This document shows positions 1-9,318 of a stretch of DNA of 64,000 bases, in pieces (positions within the stretch are counted from its first letter, which is position 1; every line of letters starts with the position of its first letter). Below the pieces are notes generated by a model, which was given only the letters and a program-made list of their open reading frames with translations, ran no database searches and had not been told where the DNA came from. The position numbers and the translations under genes are program-made. The DNA is from Microvirga aerilata (GTDB lineage: Bacteria > Pseudomonadota > Alphaproteobacteria > Rhizobiales > Beijerinckiaceae): NCBI RefSeq assembly GCF_016743775.1, contig NZ_JAEQMY010000019.1, positions 25,283-89,282 of the forward strand, given 5' to 3'.

Positions 1-203
1 TCAAACCTATTAAACAATGTTGCAAAAAATCAAGCCTTGCCATTGACAAGCGCGGCCGTTTAACCTTCCCTTAAGGGCTGGAAAAGCACTTTGGCTTGAT
101 GTCCGGAGCACAATCGGAACCTGCCATGCACCGTGCCAACAAGGGGATGCGTGACGATATGCATTGTGATCGCGCTGAAGGGAAGACCGGGCTGAAGGAG
201 GCG

Positions 204-1169
204 ATGCCTTCCATCAATCACCGGGCTCTGCTCCGCATTGCAGGCGTGACGGCAATCGCGCTGACGGCAGCCAACTGCTCCTCCAACGTGAGGGGAGGGA
301 TCGACCCGAAATACGGCGTCGCTCCGAGCCCCAAGGTGGTGGCAGACGGGCAACCCGTCCCTAAGGGAGGCGGCCGCCAGATGGTCGGGAAGCCTTATAC
401 GGTTGCCGGGCGCACCTATGTTCCCGATGAAACGCCCCGTGCCAGCGAGGGGCTGGCGTCCTGGTACGGCTCCAATTTCCACGGCCGGATGACCGCAAAT
501 GGTGAAGTGTTCGACCGGGATTCCATCGCGGCGGCTCATACCACCATGCCGCTGCCGAGCTATGCCCGCGTCACGAATATTCAGAACGGGCATTCGATGA
601 TCGTGCGTGTCAACGACCGTGGGCCGTTTCACGGCAACCGGGTGATCGACGTGTCCGAGCGTGCCGCATCGGCCCTCGGGTTCCGGCAGCAGGGCACGGC
701 ACGGGTTCGGGTCGAGTATGTCGGGCGCGCGTCCACCAACGGCAGCGATGACCGCATTCTTCTGGCAAGCCTCAGAACGGACGGTCAGCCGGCCAGCCTG
801 ACCACGGGCGCACCGACGATGATCGCCCGGGCAAGGCCGCAGCCGAATGCGCCCCGCCAGGCCATTGCGCTTCGCACCTATGAGCCTGACGACGAAGCCT
901 ACCCGGCTCCAGCCAACCAGCCGAGCGCAGCCTCGGGAGCCGTGGCCGGCAACGTGCCGCTCCCGCCCGAGCGCCCCTTCGACCTGGGCACGATCCCCGG
1001 TGCGACGGGGCCGGTAGCCAAGATCAGCTCGGTTGCTCCAGGAACGGCCCCGGCATCCCGGCCGGTCGTGGCCAGCCTGAACCAGGCTCCTGCGGGCGTC
1101 ACGGAGGCAGGCTTCCAGAGGAACGGGTCCTACGGTAGCGCCAACCCCTCGAAGTTCGTTCTTCGCTAG
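204..1169 (+). CDS. rlpA: Septal ring lytic transglycosylase RlpA-like protein
   Basis: RlpA-type proteins cleave peptidoglycan glycan strands at the septum or envelope. The ATG at 204 is preferred over upstream starts (first at 96) because it follows AGGAGG closely and opens a signal sequence: basic MPSINHRALLR, then a hydrophobic stretch ending near Cys25. The lipobox is imperfect, with Asn before the Cys, so lipidation is uncertain. The double-psi beta-barrel spans about 85-176 and shows WYG at 87-89, NGE (Glu101), His112 and VNDRGP (Asp138), the residues conserved in active RlpA. The Pro/Ala-rich tail lacks a recognisable SPOR domain, unlike E. coli RlpA, so septal targeting may differ. 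dacA follows on the same strand. A TTGACA hexamer at 43-48 has no clear -10 partner. Confidence 0.93.
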   Translation: MPSINHRALLRIAGVTAIALTAANCSSNVRGGIDPKYGVAPSPKVVADGQPVPKGGGRQMVGKPYTVAGRTYVPDETPRASEGLASWYGSNFHGRMTANGEVFDRDSIAAAHTTMPLPSYARVTNIQNGHSMIVRVNDRGPFHGNRVIDVSERAASALGFRQQGTARVRVEYVGRASTNGSDDRILLASLRTDGQPASLTTGAPTMIARARPQPNAPRQAIALRTYEPDDEAYPAPANQPSAASGAVAGNVPLPPERPFDLGTIPGATGPVAKISSVAPGTAPASRPVVASLNQAPAGVTEAGFQRNGSYGSANPSKFVLR

Positions 1170-1284
1170 CCTCAGCAGGCCCTTGGGGCCGGTCCAGGGA
1201 ACATCGCGCACAGACCAGCTTGGCCGAACGTTGATTTATAGTTGACGCGACACAGATTCGGAGGCTCCTAAGGGAGAGCCGGAG

Positions 1285-2502
1285 ATGCTTACGATGCGTC
1301 AGTTTTTGGCCGCCCGAACCCTGGCGGCAATTGGTTTTATATTCGCTACAATTACGCTCGCCCCTGGGCTGCAGGAGGCGCGCGCACAAGGATTTCAGAC
1401 CATTGCGCCCACCGCCATCCTGATCGATGCGGGAAGCCACGCTGTTCTTTTCGAGAAGAGCGCGGATGAGCTGACGGCACCGGCCAGCATGGCTAAGACC
1501 ATGACGGCAGAGGTGGTTTTCAATGAAATCAAGAATGGGCGCCTGAGCTTCGACAGGGAGTTCACGATTTCAGAAAATGCCTGGCGCAAGGGCGGGACCA
1601 GCTCAGGCGGCTCCTCGATGTTCGCCAAGGTCAACACCTCCATTCGGTTGGAGGATCTTCTCCGGGGATTGATCGTGCAATCCGGCAACGATGCCGCGAT
1701 TGCCATCGCGGAGGGCATAGCCGGCACGGAGGAGAACTTCGCTCGCATGATGAACGAGCGTGCCAAGCAGATCGGTTTGACCAAATCGACCTTCCGCAAT
1801 GCGACAGGTTACGGTCATCCTGAGCAGAAGGTGACCGTCCGCGACCTCTCGACGCTCGCCCTGCACATCATCGAAACCTATCCCGATCTCTACAAGATGT
1901 TCGGAGAGCGCGAGTTTACCTGGAACAAGATTCGCCAGCAGAACCGGAATCCCCTGCTGTTTATGGATATCGGCGCGGACGGCTTGAAAACCGGCAATAT
2001 CGACGAGTCGGGTTATGGCCTGATCGGCTCCGCCGTTCAGAACGATCAGCGCCTGATCGTGGTCGTCAACGGGCTCAAGACCGCCAAGGACCGCGCCGCC
2101 GAGTCCCGGAAACTCCTGGATTGGGGCTTCCGGGCCTTCGAGGCGCAGCAGCTCTTCGCGGAAGGGCAGGTGGTGGGCGAGGCACAGGTCTTCGGTGGCA
2201 GCCGCCGCTCGCTTCCGCTTGTGTCCAAGAAGCCTGTTCGTGTACTTGTGCCTCGTGGCGAAGGCGAACGGGTGACCGCTCGCATCGTCTATACCGGTCC
2301 GCTCAAGGCTCCGATCCAGAAGGGGGCCGAGGTTGCCCGGCTCCAGGTCAGTCGCGGGGATATGCAGGCGCTCGACATGCCTCTTTATGCCAATGAGGAC
2401 ATCCAGGAGGGCACCCTGAGCCAGCGGGCTCTGGATGGCCTGCTGGAATTCAGCACCGGCTGGGTTCGCCGCGCCTTCACGAGCGTTGTCGAAGGAATTT
2501 GA
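1285..2502 (+). CDS. dacA: D-alanyl-D-alanine carboxypeptidase (DacA/PBP5-type, S11 family)
   Basis: This periplasmic penicillin-binding protein trims the terminal D-Ala from peptidoglycan pentapeptides. All three active-site motifs are present: SMAK at 68-71, SGN at 133-135 and KTG at 235-237. The N-terminus is a signal peptide with hydrophobic residues about 12-30 and a cleavage-like ARA-Q. The C-terminal region resembles the PBP5 beta domain and ends in an amphipathic segment (WVRRAFTSVVEGI) that could anchor it to the membrane. The start at 1285 has AGGGAG 8 bp upstream; the in-frame ATG at 1294 has GGAG 9 bp upstream and is equally possible. The stop codon shares one base with the tmk start, so the two are probably translationally coupled. 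Confidence 0.96.
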   Translation: MLTMRQFLAARTLAAIGFIFATITLAPGLQEARAQGFQTIAPTAILIDAGSHAVLFEKSADELTAPASMAKTMTAEVVFNEIKNGRLSFDREFTISENAWRKGGTSSGGSSMFAKVNTSIRLEDLLRGLIVQSGNDAAIAIAEGIAGTEENFARMMNERAKQIGLTKSTFRNATGYGHPEQKVTVRDLSTLALHIIETYPDLYKMFGEREFTWNKIRQQNRNPLLFMDIGADGLKTGNIDESGYGLIGSAVQNDQRLIVVVNGLKTAKDRAAESRKLLDWGFRAFEAQQLFAEGQVVGEAQVFGGSRRSLPLVSKKPVRVLVPRGEGERVTARIVYTGPLKAPIQKGAEVARLQVSRGDMQALDMPLYANEDIQEGTLSQRALDGLLEFSTGWVRRAFTSVVEGI

Positions 2503-3176
2503 TGGCAGGCTGCTTCATTACGTTCGAAGGCGGGGAGGGCGCAGGCAAGTCGACTCAGATCGATAGGCTCCGGAGCCGGCTGGTCCAGCACGCGCAGCCG
2601 GTTCTCGTGACCCGTGAGCCCGGCGGATCCCCTCATGCGGAGGAGATCCGCGCCTTCATCCTGGGCGGCCATGCCAAGCATCTCGGCCCCTTTGCGGAGG
2701 CCTTGCTCTTCGCCGCGGCCCGGATCGATCACCTCGACAAGACCATCGTCCCTGCTCTGAGGAGCGGAACCCATGTTCTCTGCGACAGGTTCGCGGATTC
2801 GACCCGGGCCTATCAGGGCTCGGTCGGAAACATCGACAAGGGCTTGATCGATCACCTCGAGAGGGTCACCCTCCGGGGCGTGAAGCCGGATCTGACCTTC
2901 ATTCTCGATCTTCCTGCGGAAGTCGGGCTCGCCCGAGCCAGGGAACGGCGCGCCGGAAAAGGCGAAGGCGCTGACCGGTTCGAGGGCGAGGGTGTCTCGT
3001 TTCATCAGTCCTTGCGTCAGGCCTTCCTGGCCATTGCCCGCTCCGCTCCGCAAAGATGCGTCGTGATCAACGGGGATCAGGCACCCGACGAGGTCGAGGC
3101 CGCCATCTGGGCAGCCCTGCGGGAGCGGCTTCCCCAGATCACCCGGGACGCGGTGAGGCCTCTCGATGTCGCGTGA
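2502..3176 (+). CDS. tmk: Thymidylate kinase
   Basis: Thymidylate kinase phosphorylates dTMP to dTDP in dTTP synthesis. The P-loop GGEGAGKS lies at about 10-17, TREPGG at 37-42, and the family signature DRFADSTRAYQG at 95-106. An Arg-rich lid (RARERRAGKGEG) follows in the second half. The ATG at 2502 overlaps the dacA stop by one base and is chosen over an in-frame TTG one codon upstream. The 224 residues are normal for the family. The 3' end overlaps holB by 11 bp, giving a tight dacA-tmk-holB series. Confidence 0.97.
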   Translation: MAGCFITFEGGEGAGKSTQIDRLRSRLVQHAQPVLVTREPGGSPHAEEIRAFILGGHAKHLGPFAEALLFAAARIDHLDKTIVPALRSGTHVLCDRFADSTRAYQGSVGNIDKGLIDHLERVTLRGVKPDLTFILDLPAEVGLARARERRAGKGEGADRFEGEGVSFHQSLRQAFLAIARSAPQRCVVINGDQAPDEVEAAIWAALRERLPQITRDAVRPLDVA

Positions 3177-4230
3177 CAGTCAGGAGGCGGCCGAGCCGGA
3201 TGGGTTCGACGGCGCTCCCCACCCCAGGGAGCAGTTCGCCTTCTTCGGCCACGAGGAAGGCGAGGGGGCTTTCCTGGAAGGGCTCCGCAGCGGTCGCCTC
3301 CATCATGCTTGGCTGATCGGCGGCGCCCAGGGCATCGGCAAGGCGACTCTCGCCTATCGCGTTGCCCGCACGGTGCTCGATCCTCGCAAAAGCAGGGATC
3401 CTCACATCGCCAGCCTGGATGTCGCGCCCGACGCGGGCGCGTCGCGCCAGGTGGCGGCCCTGTCCCATCCCAATCTTTCGGTGCTCAGGAGAGCCCCGGC
3501 GACCGACAAGAAGTCCGCGTCCTCGACGATTCCCGTGGATGCCGTCCGCCGGGCCCTGGGCATGTTCGGCTCCACGGCCGCGGATGGCGGCTACCGGGTC
3601 TGCATCGTCGACAGCGCCGAGGATTTGACGATCTCGAGCGCCAACGCGCTGCTCAAGGTGATCGAGGAGCCGCCGCCGCGCTCGCTGTTTCTCATCGTGA
3701 GCCACGCGCCGCAGCGGGTTCTGCCCACCATCCGGTCCCGTTGCCGACGCCTGCTGCTCCGTCCCTTGGAAGACCGGGACATCCGAGCGGCCATCGCCTC
3801 CCTCGGCTCGCCCTGGAGCGGGATCCCGGCCGATACGGTGGAGCAGGCCCTGCGCTATGGCGAGGGCTCCGTCCGGCGTACCCTCGAACTGCTCGACGCG
3901 GACAAGGTTTCCTTTATCGGCCAGGTGACGAGGCTTCTGGATGGCCTGCCGAAAACCGACACGAAACAGGTCTTTGCCCTCGCGGAAGCTTTGTCCAAGC
4001 GCGATGCCGACGACAGCTACGAGCTGACCTTGGAGACGGTCCAGCGCTGGGTGTCGGAGCGGCTTCACGAGCGGGCAGGGCTCGGCGCGTCCCGCCTTGC
4101 ACCTTTGGTGGAGGTATGTGAGAAGATCGCCCGCACGGCGCGCGAGATCGACGTGTTCAATCTCGACCGCCGGCCCTTCATCCTGACGCTGTTCGACGAT
4201 CTCGCCGACGCCGTTCGGCGAGCCGCTTGA
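3166..4230 (+). CDS. holB: DNA polymerase III subunit delta' (HolB)
   Basis: Delta' is a clamp-loader subunit that helps open and place the beta sliding clamp. The AAA+ Walker A-like sequence GGAQGIGK is at 52-59. The segment ANALLKVIEEPP (159-170) and the SRC motif (191-193), which contacts ATP in the neighbouring subunit, are typical of delta'/DnaX. The four-Cys zinc module between Walker A and B in E. coli delta' is absent: residues 70-110 contain no Cys. The start overlaps the end of tmk by 11 bp. metG follows after a 59-bp gap. Confidence 0.94.
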   Translation: MSRDSQEAAEPDGFDGAPHPREQFAFFGHEEGEGAFLEGLRSGRLHHAWLIGGAQGIGKATLAYRVARTVLDPRKSRDPHIASLDVAPDAGASRQVAALSHPNLSVLRRAPATDKKSASSTIPVDAVRRALGMFGSTAADGGYRVCIVDSAEDLTISSANALLKVIEEPPPRSLFLIVSHAPQRVLPTIRSRCRRLLLRPLEDRDIRAAIASLGSPWSGIPADTVEQALRYGEGSVRRTLELLDADKVSFIGQVTRLLDGLPKTDTKQVFALAEALSKRDADDSYELTLETVQRWVSERLHERAGLGASRLAPLVEVCEKIARTAREIDVFNLDRRPFILTLFDDLADAVRRAA

Positions 4231-4289
4231 GACAGCCGCCGTCTGCCGGATCTGAGGGGTTTACAGGTTCGAGAGCTTAGGGATTCGAT

Positions 4290-5840
4290 ATGGCCGACAA
4301 GCAGAAGTTCTACATCACCACGGCTATCTCGTACCCGAATGGGGCCCCCCATATCGGTCATGCCTATGAGGTCGTAGCCTCCGACGCCATCGCCCGCTTC
4401 AAGCGGATCGACGGCTATGACGTGTTCTTCATGACGGGCACCGACGAGCACGGCCTCAAGATTCAGCAGACCGCCGACAAGAACAGCACCACGCCCAAGG
4501 CCTTCGTCGACGAGATGGCGCAGAAGTTCCGGGCCATGGCCGACCGGCTGGATTGCTCCTATGACCGGTTCATCCGCACCACGGACGCCGATCACCTGCC
4601 CTCCACCCAGGAACTCTGGCGCCGGATGCAGGAGAAGGGGGACATCTATCTCTCCAAGTATTCCGGCTGGTACTCGGTCCGGGACGAGGCCTATTACGAC
4701 GAGGCCGAGCTGACCAAGCAGCCCGACGGGAGCTGGCGCGCGCCTACGGGAACGCCGGTCGAGTGGATCGAGGAGGAGAGCTACTTCTTCCGCCTTTCGG
4801 CCTACCAGGATCGCCTGCTCGCGCATTATGCGGCGCAGCCGGACTTCATCAGCCCCGAAACCCGCCGCAACGAGATCACCAGCTTCGTCCGTTCCGGCCT
4901 GCAGGATCTCTCGATCAGCCGCACCACCTTCGACTGGGGCCTGCCCGTGCCGGGCGATCCGAAGCACGTGATGTATGTGTGGATCGACGCGCTCAACAAC
5001 TACGTGACCGGCTGCGGCTTCCCGGATGAGAACGATCCGCGCTGGCACTATTGGCCGGCGGATGTGCACATCATCGGCAAGGACATCGTGCGCTTCCACA
5101 CGGTCTACTGGCCGGCCTTCCTCATGTCGGCGGAGCTGCCGCTGCCGAAGCGGGTCTTCGGCCACGGCTTCCTGCTCAACAAGGGCGAGAAGATGTCGAA
5201 GTCGGTGGGTAACGTGGTCGACCCGTTCGATCTTGCCGACACCTACGGGGTCGACCAGATCCGCTACTTCTTCATGCGCGAGGTGCCTTTCGGTCAGGAC
5301 GGCAACTACTCTCATGAGGCCATCGTCAACCGGATCAACGCGGATCTGGCCAACGACCTCGGCAACCTGGCGCAGCGCTCCCTGTCGATGATCGCCAAGA
5401 ACTGCGACGCCTCGGTGCCCCAAGCCGGTGAGTTCACCCAGGCCGACCGAGACATGCTCGGGCTGGCCTACGGACTCCCGGAGAAGGCGAGGGCGTCCAT
5501 GAAGGACTTTGCCGTGCATTCGGCCCTCTCGGAGATCTGGGCCGTAGTCGCGGAGGCCAACCGCTATTTCGCGTCCCAGGAGCCCTGGGTGCTGCGCAAG
5601 AGCGACCCTGCCCGCATGAACACCGTTCTGTATGTGACCGCCGAGGTTCTGCGGGCGGTGGGCATTCTGGCCCAGCCCTTCGTGCCGACGGCTGCGGCCA
5701 AGCTGCTCGACCTGCTGGCGGTTGCGCCGGAGGGCCGGGTTCTTGCCGCGGTCGGACAGGAGCACCGCCTGGCCCCGAGTACGGCTCTGCCGCAACCTGC
5801 GCCAATTTTCCCGCGTTATGTGGAGGCGGAGGCGTCCTGA
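4290..5840 (+). CDS. metG: Methionine--tRNA ligase
   Basis: This class I synthetase charges tRNA-Met. The HIGH motif is at 21-24 and KMSKS at 301-305. The connecting domain has no zinc-knuckle Cys cluster, which fits the short subclass common in alphaproteobacteria. At 516 residues it ends after the anticodon-binding helical domain and lacks the C-terminal EMAPII-like tRNA-binding extension of E. coli MetG. It lies 59 bp after holB on the same strand. Confidence 0.97.
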   Translation: MADKQKFYITTAISYPNGAPHIGHAYEVVASDAIARFKRIDGYDVFFMTGTDEHGLKIQQTADKNSTTPKAFVDEMAQKFRAMADRLDCSYDRFIRTTDADHLPSTQELWRRMQEKGDIYLSKYSGWYSVRDEAYYDEAELTKQPDGSWRAPTGTPVEWIEEESYFFRLSAYQDRLLAHYAAQPDFISPETRRNEITSFVRSGLQDLSISRTTFDWGLPVPGDPKHVMYVWIDALNNYVTGCGFPDENDPRWHYWPADVHIIGKDIVRFHTVYWPAFLMSAELPLPKRVFGHGFLLNKGEKMSKSVGNVVDPFDLADTYGVDQIRYFFMREVPFGQDGNYSHEAIVNRINADLANDLGNLAQRSLSMIAKNCDASVPQAGEFTQADRDMLGLAYGLPEKARASMKDFAVHSALSEIWAVVAEANRYFASQEPWVLRKSDPARMNTVLYVTAEVLRAVGILAQPFVPTAAAKLLDLLAVAPEGRVLAAVGQEHRLAPSTALPQPAPIFPRYVEAEAS

Positions 5841-5887
5841 CGCGTCCGCTTTGGTCGGCCCCTCGGGGCCCTGAGCGGAAGCGTAAG

Positions 5888-7219
5888 ATGTTCACCACCT
5901 TCATGTTTGCCACCGGGATCGAGAACAGCATCCCGACCATCAACAATGGCCGCACCCGCATCGATCAGATGGAAAAGTGCGGCCATTACAAGCACTGGCA
6001 GACGGACTTCGACCTTCTGGACGAGCTCGACATCCAGGTCCTACGCTACGGGCCGCCGCTCCATACGAGCTTCCTCGGGCCGGAGCGGTATGACTGGTCC
6101 TTCTCCGACATGACATTCGGTGAGATCAAGCGGCGCAACATCATACCCATCGTCGATCTCTGCCACTTTGGCGTTCCCGACTGGATCGGCAACTTCCAGA
6201 ATCCCGATTTCCCCGAGCTGTTCGCAGCTTACGCCGAGGCGTTCGCCCGGCGCTTTCCCTGGGTTCAGCTCTATACGCCGATCAACGAGATGTTCATCTG
6301 CGCCCAGTTCTCGGCGGCCTATGGCTGGTGGAACGAGCAACTGCGCAGCGACCAGGCCTTTGTCACGGCCCTCAAACACATCGTGAAGGCCAACGTTCTC
6401 GCCATGGAGCGGATACTCAAGGTTCGGCCGGACGCCTTGTTCATCCAAAGCGAGTCGTCGGAGTACTTCCACGCGGAGAATCCCGCCGCCATCAAGCCGG
6501 CCGAGATCATGAACGCCCGGCGCTTCCTGTCCCTGGATCTCAACTACGGACGCCGGGTCGACTCGGAAATGTACGAGTTCCTGATGGACAACGGCATGAG
6601 CCGGGAGGAATACCATTTCTTCCTCAGCCGCTCGTCCCTGCGCCACCACTGCATCATGGGCAACGACTACTACGTGACCAACGAGCACCGGGTCCGTGCC
6701 GACGGCCTCACCACATCGGCGGGCGACGTGTTCGGGTACGACGAGATCACCCGGCAGTACTACGATCGCTACAGGCTCCCCGTCATGCATACCGAGACCA
6801 ACCTCATGGAGGGGCCCAACGGGGACGAGGCGGTCAACTGGCTCTGGAAGCAATGGGCGAACATCCTGCGGGTTCGCAACACCGGTGTCCCCATCGTCGG
6901 CTTCACCTGGTACTCCCTGACCGACCAAGTGGACTGGGATACGGCCCTGCGCGAGGAAAACAACCGCGTCACGCCCGTCGGCCTCTACGATCTCGACCGC
7001 AACATCCGTCCCGTGGGGCGCTGCTACAAGCAGCTGATCCAGGATTGGTGCAATGTGCTTCCGGCCCAGAGCGTCTGCCTGGCAGTTCCCGTCGTTCCCC
7101 CGCATGAGATAGACGAGGCGCCGGTCCGGCGGCACCAGGACAGGCTTCGCAAGATGCGCCGCAAGGAGGCGAAGGAGGATGACGAGCCGGCTGCAACCTC
7201 CCAGGAAGTGCGTCTGTAG
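5888..7219 (+). CDS. GH1-like glycoside hydrolase
   Basis: The protein resembles family 1 glycosidases (beta-glucosidase clan GH-A, TIM barrel). Glu134 in TPINEM (130-135) sits where the acid/base NE of GH1 enzymes lies, and Glu303 in HTETN (301-305) where the TENG nucleophile lies. Further GH1-like stretches are PPLHTSFL early and GFTWYSLTDQVDW near residue 340. There is no signal peptide, so it is probably cytoplasmic. The C-terminal 35 or so residues are very charged (RRHQDRLRKMRRKEAKEDDE) and outside the barrel. The gene starts 47 bp after metG. The substrate cannot be inferred from sequence. Confidence 0.83.
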   Translation: MFTTFMFATGIENSIPTINNGRTRIDQMEKCGHYKHWQTDFDLLDELDIQVLRYGPPLHTSFLGPERYDWSFSDMTFGEIKRRNIIPIVDLCHFGVPDWIGNFQNPDFPELFAAYAEAFARRFPWVQLYTPINEMFICAQFSAAYGWWNEQLRSDQAFVTALKHIVKANVLAMERILKVRPDALFIQSESSEYFHAENPAAIKPAEIMNARRFLSLDLNYGRRVDSEMYEFLMDNGMSREEYHFFLSRSSLRHHCIMGNDYYVTNEHRVRADGLTTSAGDVFGYDEITRQYYDRYRLPVMHTETNLMEGPNGDEAVNWLWKQWANILRVRNTGVPIVGFTWYSLTDQVDWDTALREENNRVTPVGLYDLDRNIRPVGRCYKQLIQDWCNVLPAQSVCLAVPVVPPHEIDEAPVRRHQDRLRKMRRKEAKEDDEPAATSQEVRL

Positions 7220-7286
7220 ACGAGGAGGCTGATCCGCTTTATGCAATCCGTGCCGTTTGACGCCGCGGAGGAGGGCGCCTTCAACC

Positions 7287-8096
7287 ATGTTGGTCGACAG
7301 CCATTGCCACCTGGATTTTCCTGATTTTCAGAGCCGCCTCCCCGAGGTCCTGAATGCGGCCGCGGCGGCAGGCGTTGGACGGATGGTCACCATTTCCACC
7401 CATGTGGCGCGTTTCGAGACCTATCGCGCATTGGCCGAGGCGCATGAAACAGTCTTCTGCACGGTTGGCACCCATCCGCACAACGCGGCCGTGGAGCCGG
7501 ATGTCCCGGCCGAACGGCTGATTGAGCTTTCCAAGCATGCCAGATGCATCGCGATCGGCGAGGCGGGCCTCGATTATCATTACGACAAGAGCCCGCGCGA
7601 CGTGCAGCAGCAGGTCTTTAGAACCCATATCGCCGCGGCACGGGAAACCCGCCTGCCCCTGGTGATACACGCGCGGAATGCGGACGAGGACATGATCCGG
7701 ATTCTTTCCGAGGAGATGAGGCGAGGGCGGTTCGACGCTGTTCTCCACTGCTTCTCGTCAGGCGAAACGCTGGCGCAGGTGGGCGTGGAGCTTGGCCTTT
7801 ATGTTTCCTTTTCCGGCATCCTGACCTTCCGCAACTCCGAGGACATCCGCCGGATCGCAGCGGCCGTCCCCCGCGAGCGTCTGCTGGTGGAAACCGACGC
7901 GCCCTATCTGGCCCCCGTGCCGCATCGCGGAAAGACCAACGAGCCGGCCTTCGTGGCCCACACGGCCCATGTGCTCGCTGAAACCATCGGAGTCACGGAT
8001 ACGGAGATCGCGCAGATCACAACATCGAACTTCTACCGGCTGTTCTCCAAGGCAGCCTCCGCCGATGCGGCCCAGTCCCAGGCAGTCGCGTCATGA
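7287..8096 (+). CDS. TatD family metal-dependent hydrolase (YcfH-type)
   Basis: TatD-family amidohydrolase-fold enzymes are metal-dependent deoxyribonucleases; the YcfH branch commonly follows metG or holB. The N-terminal metal motif DSHCHLDF, GEAGLDYHYD, HARNADED, HCFSG and the late ETDAPYLAP are all present. The ATG at 7287 has GGAGGAG at 7267-7273 and starts directly at the HxH strand; an upstream in-frame TTG at 7257 is less likely. The 3' end overlaps the next gene by 4 bp (ATGA), indicating translational coupling. Confidence 0.94.
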   Translation: MLVDSHCHLDFPDFQSRLPEVLNAAAAAGVGRMVTISTHVARFETYRALAEAHETVFCTVGTHPHNAAVEPDVPAERLIELSKHARCIAIGEAGLDYHYDKSPRDVQQQVFRTHIAAARETRLPLVIHARNADEDMIRILSEEMRRGRFDAVLHCFSSGETLAQVGVELGLYVSFSGILTFRNSEDIRRIAAAVPRERLLVETDAPYLAPVPHRGKTNEPAFVAHTAHVLAETIGVTDTEIAQITTSNFYRLFSKAASADAAQSQAVAS

Positions 8097-8893
8097 CGTT
8101 GCGATTGACGATCCTCGGCTGCGGCTCCTCGGCCGGCGTTCCTCGCGTGGGTGTGGGCTGGGGCGCATGCGATCCGGCCAACCCCAAGAACAGGCGTCGG
8201 CGCTGCTCCGTTCTCGTGGAGAGGATCGGGTCAGACGGCGCGGCCACAACCGTTCTGGTCGATACGACGCCCGATTTGCGCGATCAGCTCCTGGGGGCCG
8301 ATGTCCGCCGCTTGGATGCCGTCCTCTACACGCACGAGCATGCCGACCATATCCACGGGATCGACGATCTGCGCCCTTTGGCCATCGTCCAACACCAGCG
8401 GATCCCGGTTTATGCCGACCGGATGACAAGCGAGCTGATCCAGATGCGTTTCGGATACTGCTTCGAGACGCCGGCGGGTAGCGGCTATCCGCCCATCCTG
8501 AAGATGGGGCACCTGCAGGCGGGCGTGGCGGCCGTGACGGCAGGGCCGGGCGGGGTGGTGGAGGCGCTGCCGTTCCGCATGGTCCACGGGGACATCGATG
8601 CCCTTGGCTTCAGGTTCGATCGCATCGCCTATGCACCGGACGTGAGCCGAATGCCCGTGGAAAGCCTGGAGTATCTCCAGGACCTGGATGTGCTCATCAT
8701 CGACGCTTTGCGCTACACGCCGCATCCAACCCATTTCTCGGTGTCCGAGGCTCTCGAGCTGATCGAGACCGTCAAGCCGAAGCGCGCCATCCTGACGAAC
8801 CTGCACACGGACCTCGACTACGAGGTGCTGCGCCGGGAGTTGCCGCCGCATATCGAGCCGGCCTATGACGGGCTTCAGATCGAAGCGCATTGA
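8093..8893 (+). CDS. MBL-fold metallohydrolase (PhnP / RNase Z-like)
   Basis: This metallo-beta-lactamase-fold hydrolase has the zinc motif HEHADH at 81-86, an N-terminal LGCGSSAGVPR strand, and later HGD and TNLHTDLDYE segments. It most resembles the PhnP-like phosphodiesterase group placed next to tatD in many alphaproteobacteria; the true substrate is unknown. It overlaps tatD by 4 bp and shares a base with the next gene, so the three are almost certainly one transcript. Confidence 0.9.
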   Translation: MTLRLTILGCGSSAGVPRVGVGWGACDPANPKNRRRRCSVLVERIGSDGAATTVLVDTTPDLRDQLLGADVRRLDAVLYTHEHADHIHGIDDLRPLAIVQHQRIPVYADRMTSELIQMRFGYCFETPAGSGYPPILKMGHLQAGVAAVTAGPGGVVEALPFRMVHGDIDALGFRFDRIAYAPDVSRMPVESLEYLQDLDVLIIDALRYTPHPTHFSVSEALELIETVKPKRAILTNLHTDLDYEVLRRELPPHIEPAYDGLQIEAH

Positions 8894-9258
8894 TGGGACG
8901 GCGGGAAAAGGATGGCGCGCCGTCTACCAATCAGTACCCGCACACACCCGACGGTCGCTATTTCGTGGTTCGCGGTCGACTATGGCGCCTGAGCAATCCA
9001 GATCTGGAGCCCCAGGAGCGCGAACGGCTTATCCGTGAATTGATGGCAGCGCGCCGGGCGGTCCGAAGCGTCAGGGAGGATCCGGAGGCTCTGGCTGAGG
9101 TTCGCGCCCGGGTAGATGCCGCAAAGTGGGCTCTCGGTGAACGCGGCCCAGTATGGTGGAGTGACGGCGCGCCGGATTATAATCGGCAGTTGGTCAGAGA
9201 TACCCCGTATGCCGATTGGTTTTTGTCCCTCGGCACGAGCCCAGATCCTGATCGGTAG
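8893..9258 (+). CDS. Conserved hypothetical protein, 121 aa
   Basis: I do not recognise this family. The protein is soluble-looking and Arg/Trp-rich, with GRYFVVRGRLWRLSNPDL near residue 25, a central helical segment rich in Arg and Glu (ERERLIRELMAARRAVRSVRED), and a Trp-containing tail (WWSDGAPDYNR, YADWFLSLG). The ATG at 8893 overlaps the previous stop codon by one base. Tight coupling to the hydrolase suggests a real gene. It is the last gene before the dif-like site. Confidence 0.7.
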   Translation: MGRREKDGAPSTNQYPHTPDGRYFVVRGRLWRLSNPDLEPQERERLIRELMAARRAVRSVREDPEALAEVRARVDAAKWALGERGPVWWSDGAPDYNRQLVRDTPYADWFLSLGTSPDPDR

Positions 9259-9285
9259 CGGCGACAGCCGACGATTCACAGTTAT

Positions 9286-9313
9286 AAGTTCCATAATATA
9301 TCTTATGCGAATT
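9286..9313 (-). other. dif: dif-like XerC/XerD recombination site
   Basis: On the minus strand the 28 bp read as an 11-bp XerC-type arm AATTCGCATAA (9303-9313), a 6-bp centre GATATA (9297-9302) and an 11-bp XerD-type arm TTATGGAACTT (9286-9296). Against E. coli dif, 19 of 28 positions match, including the whole inner part of both arms (CGCATAA and TTATG). It is intergenic, in locally A+T-rich sequence, and the gene strand bias flips here. Chromosome dimer resolution at dif by XerCD with FtsK is established; this assignment is by eye. Confidence 0.75.
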
Positions 9314-9318
9314 CGATG
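9314..9318 (+). repeat. Left target-site duplication CGATG
   Basis: CGATG at 9314-9318 is repeated exactly at 10870-10874, directly outside the TGT and ACA ends of the insertion sequence. It separates the dif-like site (ending at 9313) from the element. Confidence 0.8.

Noticed and set aside
60..1211. Long minus-strand open frame opposite rlpA
   Set aside because: It is the complement of a clear RlpA gene, Arg/Gly/Pro-biased, with no domain; a high-G+C shadow.
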